Shown here: positions 53,180-59,050 of the stretch, in pieces | Position numbering within the stretch: the stretch's first letter is position 1 | How the letters are laid out: each line of letters starts with the position of its first letter | NCBI GenBank assembly: GCA_021844425.1 | Contig: JAKBTL010000022.1 | Span: 1 to 59,050 of the forward strand | Reading direction: 5' to 3' | DNA: 59,050 nucleotides | Source: Actinomycetes bacterium | Lineage (GTDB): Bacteria > Actinomycetota > Acidimicrobiia > Acidimicrobiales > RAAP-2 | Made by a program: the position numbers and the translations under genes | The notes under the pieces: generated by a model | What the model saw: only the letters and a program-made list of their open reading frames with translations | Database searches by the model: none | Told to the model about the DNA's origin: nothing

Positions 53180-53891
53180 CCCAGCCCTGCTCGAAGCCGT
53201 TCTCGACGGTGCGCACGTCGAAGGGGCCGTCTTCGAGCTGCGGCCCGACTACCGGGCATTGCTCCTCGCCGTAGACGGCCTCAGTGCTGGCCCGACCGAC
53301 GAGGCGAGCGACGCGTTGATCTCCGCGGCCGAGACGGCCGCCCGTGAGGCGCTCGGTGACCGGCCGCCAGAAGCACTCGCGCACGTCGCGGCGTGGCGAG
53401 AGGCCTACCGGGACTTCGGAGCCAAACCGCAGCGAACGCGCAATAGCCTCGAGGCGCTCTTGCGGAGGGTGCCGTCGGGCCTGCCGCGGGTGAACCGGCT
53501 CACCGATACCTACAACGCGATCTCCGTCCTGCATCAGCTGCCGTGCGGCGGGGAGGACTTGACCCGCTACGTCGGCGTGCCGCGCTTGATCCGCGCCAGC
53601 GGTGAAGAGTCCTTCGACACGGCGGCAGACGGCACCGCGGTGATCGAACATCCCGACCCCGGCGAGGTCGTGTGGTGCGATGACGCCGGGGTGACCTGCA
53701 GGCGATGGAACTGGCGCCAAGCTCGACGAACGCAGCTCCGAGACGAGACTACGACGGCACTCTTCGTTCTCGACGCCCTCGGCCCGATGACAGACGAAGA
53801 GCTCAACGCCGCAGCCGACGACCTGATGGTCCACCTCCGGCCGCTCGGACCCGACGTCCGAGCGGTCCGCCGCCTGCTTGCGGCGACCTGA
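53172..53891 (+). CDS. B3/B4 tRNA-editing-like domain protein
   Basis: 239 aa. Resembles stand-alone B3/B4 domains of phenylalanyl-tRNA synthetase beta: AWREAYRDFGAKPQRTRNSLEALLRRV (about 92-118), LPRVNRLTDTYNAISVLHQLPCGGEDL (about 122-148), PDPGEVVWCDDAGVTCRRWNWRQARRTQL. In PheRS this domain hydrolyses mis-charged tRNA; free-standing versions are inferred trans-editing or amino-acid-derivative-binding proteins. GGAGG precedes the ATG, which lies inside the end of the XRE gene. Followed after 22 nt by a PaiB-like gene. Confidence 0.85.
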   Translation: MADPALLEAVLDGAHVEGAVFELRPDYRALLLAVDGLSAGPTDEASDALISAAETAAREALGDRPPEALAHVAAWREAYRDFGAKPQRTRNSLEALLRRVPSGLPRVNRLTDTYNAISVLHQLPCGGEDLTRYVGVPRLIRASGEESFDTAADGTAVIEHPDPGEVVWCDDAGVTCRRWNWRQARRTQLRDETTTALFVLDALGPMTDEELNAAADDLMVHLRPLGPDVRAVRRLLAAT

Positions 53892-53913
53892 CCAACTGAC
53901 GAAGGAGACCGAC

Positions 53914-54579
53914 ATGCTCATCCACCCCTGGGACTCCGCGCTCGACGACGACGAGTGGCAACAATGGCTCGCCTCTCACGAGCGGTGGGGGGTGCTCGCG
54001 GTGAACAACATCGACCCTGCCCACGCCCCGCTCGTGCTCCCCTTGCACTTCGCGCTCGCAGACGGCGAGCTGCTCGTGCACCTCGCCCGCCCCAACCCGG
54101 TGTGGCCACACCTCGAGGCGGCCCAAGAGGTGCGCCTGTCCGTGCATGGCGACTACGCCTACATCCCGACGTACTGGCGGGCAAAAGCCGGCGGACCAGA
54201 CGAAGACGGCGTTCCGACGAGCTACTACACCGCCATCCAGTTCATCTGCCGGCCCACGGTCATCGACGACCCCAAGGGTAAGGTCGAGATCCTCACCGCG
54301 CAGCTCGGTGCCTTCCAACCCGAGGGCCGCCACGCCGCCGTCGCCGTCGACGAGCCCCCCTATGGGCCGATGCTCTCGGGCATCCGAGGGGTACGACTCC
54401 GGGTGCTTCGGGTCGAGGCCAAGTTCAAGTACGACGACGCCAACCCCATCGAGCACCGCGAACGGGTCATCGGCTGCCTCGAAGCACGCAACCGTGGTCT
54501 CGACCACGGGGCTGCAGCACAGCAGCGCCGGCGTCTCGCCGCCATCGGCAACTCGCGAAGTCGCCGGGAGCGGCCGTGA
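53914..54579 (+). CDS. FMN-binding negative transcriptional regulator, PaiB-like
   Basis: 221 aa. Split-barrel flavin-binding fold: PWDSALDDDEWQQWLASHERWGVLAV, APLVLPLHFALADGELLVHLARPNPVWPHL (about 33-62), SVHGDYAYIPTYWRA, SYYTAIQFICRPTVID, AVDEPPYGPMLSGIRGVRLRVLRVEAKFK. PaiB-type proteins are linked to polyamine/acetylation stress genes in bacilli; DNA binding is not proven for most. GAAGGAG precedes the ATG. Its stop overlaps the exporter start. Confidence 0.88.
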   Translation: MLIHPWDSALDDDEWQQWLASHERWGVLAVNNIDPAHAPLVLPLHFALADGELLVHLARPNPVWPHLEAAQEVRLSVHGDYAYIPTYWRAKAGGPDEDGVPTSYYTAIQFICRPTVIDDPKGKVEILTAQLGAFQPEGRHAAVAVDEPPYGPMLSGIRGVRLRVLRVEAKFKYDDANPIEHRERVIGCLEARNRGLDHGAAAQQRRRLAAIGNSRSRRERP

Positions 54580-55871
54580 GAGGCGGCGCCTTCACGGCGA
54601 CTCCAGTTCCGCCGTGGGGACTGGCAGTGGGGGCGATGGTCTCGGTCCAACTCGCTTCCGCCTTGTCTGTGCAGCTGATCCCCTCGGTGGGCGCCGCCGG
54701 GGTCGCCTGGCTGAGGCTGAGCGCCGGGGCAGTGCTCTTCCTCGTCCTGGGCCGCCCACCCTTTCGAGCGGTGCGCCGTCACGACCTGCCTCGACTCTTG
54801 GGGCTGGGTGCAACGATGGGCCTGCAGAACATCGTCTTCCTGGCAGCGATCGGGCGCATCCCGCTCGGCACTGCTGTCGCTGTGGAGCTCCTCGGTCCGC
54901 TCACCGTCGCTGCCATGCGGTCTCGCAGCCGGCGAAGCCTCGCGTGGCTCACCCTCGCCCTCACCGGAGTCGCACTGGTCACCGAACCTTGGCTCGGCGA
55001 CATCAACCTTGCTGGCGTGACGTTCGCTGCGCTCGCGGCAATCGGCTGGGGAACCTACGTCGTGCTCACCCAACGGATCGGCGACCGCTTCTCTGGCATC
55101 AAAGGGCTCTCGCTCACGGTCCCCGTCGCCGCGGCGACCGCGGCGATCGTCGGGGTCCCACAGGCGGCGAATCATTTGAGCGCCAGCATCTTGCTCGAGG
55201 CGGCCGGCCTGGGGGTCTTGCTCCCCGTCCTGCCCTTCACGTTCGAGATGCTCGCACTCCGCCGGATGACCCTCGGAGCGTTCGGTACTCTCATGGCGGT
55301 CGAGCCGGCTGTCGCCGTTCTCCTCGGGTTGGCCCTGCTGCACCAGGCTCCCTCGGCCATCCAGCTTGCCGGCGTACTGCTCGTGGTTGTCGCCGGCGCT
55401 GCCGCGCAACGCGGAGGCACACGTCGTGGACGCGATGACGGACCGCTGGACGCGCCACCCGCCTCCTCGGCCCCACCCGCGCCGATCTGCTCACCGCCGA
55501 CCTCGGCCGGCTCGACCAGCGCCGTCGCCGAGCACGCCGCCGGCCTCGACGCGCTCCGTCACTCCCTCGACGAGATCGCCCGGTGCCCAGACCGCCTCCT
55601 GTGGGCGCTGTCGTACGGCTTCCGCCCCGAGATCCGCCATCCCAACCTCAGTCGGCACGGTCGACGCATGGCTCGAGTCGTCGCCCGGGCGCGGTTGGTT
55701 GCGAACGACCCGACACTCAGCGTGGGGGAACCGGGGAAGTGCTGGACACTCCATCGGCACGTCAGGCGACGGGTCGGGACGCCGACACCGTCGCCAAGCG
55801 ACTCTGCGCCCGAGGGTTGCCCTGCGAACGCTTACGGCGCGCGATCTTGGGGAGCTCGGACTTTCCCCTGA
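54576..55871 (+). CDS. EamA-family exporter (RhtA-like) with unusual C-terminal tail
   Basis: 431 aa. The first about 290 residues form a ten-helix EamA/DMT transporter like the threonine/homoserine exporter RhtA (VQLASALSVQLIPSVGAAGVAWLRL; GLGATMGLQNIVFLAAIGRIPLGTAVAVE; VLPFTFEMLALRRMTLGAFGTLMAVEPAVA). Normal members end near AAAQRGGTRRGRD; here the frame continues about 140 residues (EHAAGLDALRHSLDEIARCP..LLWALSYGFRPEIRHPNL) that look like part of another protein, probably because the original stop was lost. GTG start overlaps the PaiB stop (GTGA). Last gene of the XRE-cupin operon. Confidence 0.83.
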   Translation: MRGGAFTATPVPPWGLAVGAMVSVQLASALSVQLIPSVGAAGVAWLRLSAGAVLFLVLGRPPFRAVRRHDLPRLLGLGATMGLQNIVFLAAIGRIPLGTAVAVELLGPLTVAAMRSRSRRSLAWLTLALTGVALVTEPWLGDINLAGVTFAALAAIGWGTYVVLTQRIGDRFSGIKGLSLTVPVAAATAAIVGVPQAANHLSASILLEAAGLGVLLPVLPFTFEMLALRRMTLGAFGTLMAVEPAVAVLLGLALLHQAPSAIQLAGVLLVVVAGAAAQRGGTRRGRDDGPLDAPPASSAPPAPICSPPTSAGSTSAVAEHAAGLDALRHSLDEIARCPDRLLWALSYGFRPEIRHPNLSRHGRRMARVVARARLVANDPTLSVGEPGKCWTLHRHVRRRVGTPTPSPSDSAPEGCPANAYGARSWGARTFP

Positions 55872-55893
55872 GCCGCCGTCGGTGGTCCCGCCC

Positions 55894-56495
55894 ATGCCGG
55901 ACCAGTCCAGCAACCCGTCCGGTGATGCGGCCTTCGCCAGCCTCGAGCACCTCGCCCAGGCCATGTTGACCGAGTCCCGGGGTCTGCCGCCGCTTCTCGA
56001 GAAGGTGATCCGGGCGCTGTATCGCAATGCCGCCCGGCGAGCCGGGGACCTCGGTGAGCCAGCCGAGGAGATCTTCCGCTCCTTCGTCGCCAGAACGCTC
56101 GCCCACCTGGTGGGGGACGACTACTACAACGGCGAGGCCATGGACGCGGTCTTCGGTCTCGAGCGCGGCACCGTCTCGCCCGACGTGCTGCACGTCTTGA
56201 GCTCCAAGCTGCGGGTTTCTATCCCCACGCTCGACGACGTGTACCGCACGGTGCCGGTCGAAGAGGTCGCCCTCATGGCCCATCGCCTCACGGTGTGGGC
56301 ACCGCCGCGCACCTGCTGCGCCACCTGAACATCACCGGCGTGAGGCAGGCCGAGATCGAGGACCTGTCGGCCATGTTCGCGCCGGGCGTGTTCCACTTCG
56401 CCGCCCTCCTGCGCGCTGCCTTCGAGGACTTCCCGGCCGAGCTCTTCCCCACGCCACGCTCGGTGCCAGAGCTTGCGGCTGCGGTACCGGCGTGA
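55894..56495 (+). pseudogene. Unrecognised gene split by a frameshift
   Basis: Frame 1 (55894-56328) encodes a helical protein (LEHLAQAMLTESRGLPPLLEKVI, FVARTLAHLVGDDYYNGEAMDAVFGLERGTVSPDVLHVLSSKL, EEVALMAHRLTV; runs given by residues about 16-38, 63-106) and then ends abruptly. Frame 2 (about 56295-56495) continues sensibly with GTAAHLLRHLNITGVRQAEI and APGVFHFAALLRAAFEDFPA. One base change near 56293 separates them. No domain is recognised. Could alternatively be two short genes. Confidence 0.45.
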
Positions 56496-56739
56496 GCCGG
56501 GTCAAACGGTGCTGACCTCGGCGGAGTCGACGAGATGAGTGGCACCTCATCGCACCTCATCGGACCAGTTCCCTGCTGCCCCTCGCGGGAACGTTGAACG
56601 GATCCCCCGGCAGCGGTTCAGTTGGACCAGTCGTCGGGGCCCGCTCAGGGGGTCATGCCAACCCGGCGCTATGGGCGCTTCGGTGCTCTCTGGGGTGTCG
56701 GCGGTATGGGGCAGGTTCGTAGGGTGTCGCTCTGGAGGG

Positions 56740-56757
56740 TGATATCTGATGATATCA
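56740..56757. promoter_or_regulatory. Operator palindrome of the vapBC-like operon
   Basis: TGATATC-TGAT-GATATCA, perfect 7-bp arms with a 4-nt spacer, 19 nt upstream of the antitoxin start. AT-rich; typical of ribbon-helix-helix antitoxin autorepression sites. The rest of 56496-56739 shows only a short direct repeat (GCACCTCATCG twice at about 56541-56562). Confidence 0.7.
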
Positions 56758-56776
56758 TCGGAACGAGGAGGAAGCC

Positions 56777-56998
56777 GTGGCCGACATCTTGATCCGTGAC
56801 GTTCCAGACGATGTCCTCGCCGCAATCGACGCGCGGGCTCGGCGGGTCGGTCTCTCGCGGACGGAGTACATCCGGCGCGCCCTGGCGCGTGAACGTGACG
56901 ATAGGGCTCCCGACGTCGGAGTCGAGGACCTCGCGGCTTTCGCCGACGCCTTCGCCGACCTTGCCGAGCCCGAGGTGATGCGCCAGGCCTGGTCGTGA
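56777..56998 (+). CDS. vapB: VapB/FitA-type antitoxin
   Basis: 73 aa. Ribbon-helix-helix N-terminus ([40 protein letters not shown]) and an acidic C-terminal arm ([20 protein letters not shown]) that would wrap the toxin. GTG start after GAGGAGG. Its TGA overlaps the toxin GTG, as usual for vapBC. Confidence 0.88.
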   Translation: MADILIRDVPDDVLAAIDARARRVGLSRTEYIRRALARERDDRAPDVGVEDLAAFADAFADLAEPEVMRQAWS

Positions 56999-57402
56999 CC
57001 GGCTGGCTCATCGACAAGTCCGCCCTGGTCCGGCTCGCCCGAAGCCCAGATGCCGAAGAATGGGCGAGGCGGATCGAGCGTGGACTAGTCCGGATCTGCA
57101 CGGTCACTCGGCTCGAAGTTGGCTTCTCTGCTCGCGCGGTGAGCGATCTGCGGTGCGCCTACGACCGACCGCCACTGGCACGCATGCCTGTCGAGTACCT
57201 CACCCCAGCGATCGAGGACCGGGCCGTCGAGGTCCAAGTGGCACTCGCTGAGCGCGGTCAGCATCGCTCGGCATCGATCCCGGACTTGCTCATCGCCGCT
57301 ACTGCCGAGTTGGCTCAGCTGACCGTTCTGCACCACGACCAGGACTTCGACCTGATCGCCGACATCACGAGTCAACCCGTCGAACGGCTCACTGCAACCT
57401 GA
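56995..57402 (+). CDS. vapC: VapC-type PIN-domain toxin
   Basis: 135 aa. PIN-domain ribonuclease; acidic active-site residues Asp7 (WLIDKSAL), Glu41 (RLEVGFSA), Asp97 (SIPDLLIA) and Asp115 ([10 protein letters not shown]) are all present, so the toxin looks active. VapC toxins cleave tRNA or rRNA when the antitoxin is degraded. Start is GTG in GTGA with the antitoxin stop. Confidence 0.92.
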   Translation: MTGWLIDKSALVRLARSPDAEEWARRIERGLVRICTVTRLEVGFSARAVSDLRCAYDRPPLARMPVEYLTPAIEDRAVEVQVALAERGQHRSASIPDLLIAATAELAQLTVLHHDQDFDLIADITSQPVERLTAT

Positions 57403-57555
57403 CCACAGGGATGCCCCCTGCCGGCGGTCTGGGCGAGTCCGCTTGCGCTGGATCGCCTGCTTGTGGGGTACACCTCGTCGAAGGCCCACGGTGTGGAAGA
57501 CAGGCGAGCGGGCGACTACGTCGTCATGCGATGCGCCCGCACCCCGTCAGGCGAG

Positions 57556-57939
57556 TCAGAGGACTGATGGGCTGCTCCCCGACTCCCGTTGGAGGGGGCG
57601 GAGCGGCACGACGTCCGCTCGTCTGCGTCGTAGCAGTCTGTGAAGCAGGCCAAGGACCGGGGATGCGTCGAGAAAGCTCGTCCTGGAGGCGATGCGGTGC
57701 TCGGGACCGCGAGAGCGTGAGAACGACACAGCGTCACCCAGAGCCGACGAGAGTATGCCGATCAGCGCCGGCGCGTCCTCGATGGGCATCCGGAACGTCG
57801 AACGACACGTCCCGCCCTGCCACAGACTGATCACGACGACGCTGGCCTCCTCGTGCCAGGTCACCTCCATCTGCCTGCCGTCGTTTCGCGCGTCGACAAA
57901 CGAGTGGCGGCGGTGTCCTGCCCGCCCTGGCAGCACCAT
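57556..57939 (-). CDS. Conserved actinobacterial hypothetical protein
   Basis: 127 aa. The core (about 1-75) matches a pattern I associate with small actinobacterial proteins of unknown function: LPGRAGHRRHSFVDARNDGR, VTWHEEASVVVISLWQGGTC, STFRMPIEDAPALIGILSSA. The C-terminal 50 residues (Arg/Ser/Leu-rich) look unlike it and may be read-through. No TM. Convergent with vapC. The 153 nt between them hold nothing recognised. Confidence 0.55.
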   Translation of the reverse strand: MVLPGRAGHRRHSFVDARNDGRQMEVTWHEEASVVVISLWQGGTCRSTFRMPIEDAPALIGILSSALGDAVSFSRSRGPEHRIASRTSFLDASPVLGLLHRLLRRRRADVVPLRPLQRESGSSPSVL

Positions 57940-58143
57940 CCAGCAATGATGCCACCGGTTCGACAGACGCGCTCAGAGCAGCGGTTTCTCAGGAAGCTGC
58001 GCGGGTCGCCGAGGAGGAGGGCGGCATGACCAGCGAAGTGGCGGTGACCGGTACTCCGGTATGCCCCACTCCCGGCGTTCGCTGGCGTGTGGTGCCCTCG
58101 ACTACGGGGACGTTCGGGGATACACGCCAGGAGTCACCCTCAC

Positions 58144-58575
58144 TCACCCAGGGACGGGGAGCGTGACCTCGAATCGAACGGCGACCTCTCGCTCGGGCCA
58201 CTCCCACGCGATCACGACGGGCCCGACGGGTCGAGGGGTCAGCCACCAGTCGATGCCCGGTCCCCAGTGGTGGAGCCAGGTGAGCCGCGGATGTTCGTCG
58301 CCCTCCCCCCGGAGGCTCGTGGTCGAGACGAACAGACCGTCTGCGTACCGTGCGCTCGCCTCGACGGAGCCGAACTTGGGCGCAAGTGTCCAGACCGGGC
58401 TCGCACTCGCGGCACCGGGCTCGCGCTCGAAGACTTCGGTTTCAAAGGACACACCCGTGGAGAACAGCCGGAAGCGGTCCGCGACGACGATCCACTCCGG
58501 AGGCTGGGTAGCGACCGCGAGGACGCCGGCCGAGACGGGCAGCTCGTCCGCCGGGGGCCGTGCGCTCGTCAGCAC
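58144..58575 (-). CDS. Hypothetical protein, second of a related pair
   Basis: 143 aa, not recognised. Beta-rich: EWIVVADRFRLFSTGVSFET, VWTLAPKFGSVEASARYADG, and near the end GIDWWLTPRPVGPVVIAWEW followed by VAVRFEV. The GTG at 58575 overlaps the stop of the preceding gene (GTGCTGA), indicating coupling. Its C-terminal WWLTP..G.VVIA.EWP motif also occurs in that neighbour. No signal peptide or TM. Confidence 0.55.
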   Translation of the reverse strand: MLTSARPPADELPVSAGVLAVATQPPEWIVVADRFRLFSTGVSFETEVFEREPGAASASPVWTLAPKFGSVEASARYADGLFVSTTSLRGEGDEHPRLTWLHHWGPGIDWWLTPRPVGPVVIAWEWPEREVAVRFEVTLPVPG

Positions 58576-59050
58576 CTGACGTCCGAGAGCGGTCGGGCAC
58601 GAGACGCGGCTTCGCACAACACCCCGGCGTCGACTCGCGCCTCCGTGTGCGCAAGGGCGACGAACGGCCACTCGACGGCAAGGACCAGCTCTCCGGGTGG
58701 GGGGAGCGGAGAAAGCCACCACCCGAGATCGGCGCGGACCCAAGCGCTTAGCGGTCCACTGGATCCGCCGCTTCCGCGGATGTCGAGGACGCCGCGGGGG
58801 TTCGTCCCGTAGCCGTCGAAACTGGAGATAACCGTCCCGTCCGAGAAGGTGACCGAGAAGCACACGCACTCAGGCGGAGGCGGCCCGGGTTGTCGCCACT
58901 CCACCGTGAGGCCGTTCTCGAAGACTCGCGCCCCGTCGCCGGGCAGCGTGACGGCCAGAGCGGCGAGGACGAAGTAGAAGGAGACGCCATCCGGCCACGC
59001 TCGGAACGAGTCGAGACCGAGGAGGAGGCCTGGCGGCGTCTGCCAACGCA
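58569..59050 (-). CDS. Hypothetical protein, partial at window edge
   Basis: At least 159 residues; the N-terminus lies beyond the window. Beta-rich: LGLDSFRAWPDGVSFYFVLA, ARVFENGLTVEWRQPGPPPP, CVCFSVTFSDGTVISSFDGY, LGWWLSPLPPPGELVLAVEW. Shares WWLSP/T..G..V.A.EWP with the downstream gene, so the two are probably distant paralogues acting together. Function unknown. Confidence 0.55.
   Translation of the reverse strand, partial: RWQTPPGLLLGLDSFRAWPDGVSFYFVLAALAVTLPGDGARVFENGLTVEWRQPGPPPPECVCFSVTFSDGTVISSFDGYGTNPRGVLDIRGSGGSSGPLSAWVRADLGWWLSPLPPPGELVLAVEWPFVALAHTEARVDAGVLCEAASRARPLSDVRC

Noticed and set aside
56500-56740. Insertion-sequence remnant between the split gene and vapB
   Set aside because: Only a short GCACCTCATCG direct repeat is seen; no transposase fragment or terminal inverted repeats.
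57957-58143. Small genes between the hypothetical proteins near the right end
   Set aside because: Available frames are low-complexity Arg/Ser/Thr sequences without Shine-Dalgarno or similarity to anything recognised.
1-59050. CRISPR array
   Set aside because: The tandem repeats present are contiguous short units without spacers.

Overview
The window is high-GC DNA from an actinobacterium. The gene orders (rpsB-tsf-pyrH-frr with xerC; mtrA-mtrB-lpqB-like; tig-clpP-clpX-folC-ndk-mreBCD-mrdA-radical SAM-rng-rplU-rpmA-obgE-proB-proA) are actinobacterial. The secreted protein at 11792-13462, built from repeated [13 protein letters not shown] units, is of a kind I associate with the class Acidimicrobiia. 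That placement is inference; no rRNA is present.

Left part (1-38 kb) is mostly a core chromosome. On the minus strand rpsB, tsf, pyrH and frr form a translation/nucleotide operon. Directly downstream of frr, where cdsA/dxr would be expected, sits an IscB gene (2-1471) preceded by a structured leader that looks like its omega-RNA. xerC is divergent from an mtrA-mtrB-like two-component system and a GerMN lipoprotein. Then come nadD, a small membrane protein and rsfS (minus), a class II DAHP synthase and a large secreted repeat protein (plus). A long minus-strand block follows: tig, clpP, clpX, folC, ndk, mreB, mreC, mreD, mrdA, radical SAM/DUF2344 pair, RNase E/G, L21, L27, (IdeR-like and a plus-strand purine nucleoside phosphorylase inserted), obgE, proB, proA, MoxR ATPase and CoxE-like VWA protein. 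Many junctions are ATGA/GTGA overlaps.

Right part (38-59 kb) is accessory. A tRNA-Pro(UGG) lies beside a secreted-repeat gene broken by an in-frame TAG. Two MFS transporters follow, one fused to a universal-stress domain and co-transcribed with a MarR regulator. Next is a graveyard: a frameshifted cytidylate-kinase-like gene, a metallo-beta-lactamase-fold relic and a PAS/EAL gene split by a frameshift. Intact genes resume with an MBL hydrolase, DedA protein, pncB and STAS protein. A TSUP exporter/DUF1634/GntR operon has a palindrome at its start. After a relic resembling plasmid replication-relaxation proteins comes a tight operon of XRE-cupin regulator, B3/B4 editing-like protein, PaiB-like flavin protein and EamA exporter. 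The window ends with a VapBC toxin-antitoxin pair and three unrecognised genes, two of them a coupled related pair.

The most notable items are the IscB that seems to lack its RuvC-III segment and half its HNH zinc cysteines, with a putative omega-RNA that abuts frr; short tandem repeats sitting exactly on stop or start codons of three genes; the in-frame amber gene; and the XRE-cupin/B3-B4/PaiB/EamA operon, which may be an amino-acid-analogue defence unit.
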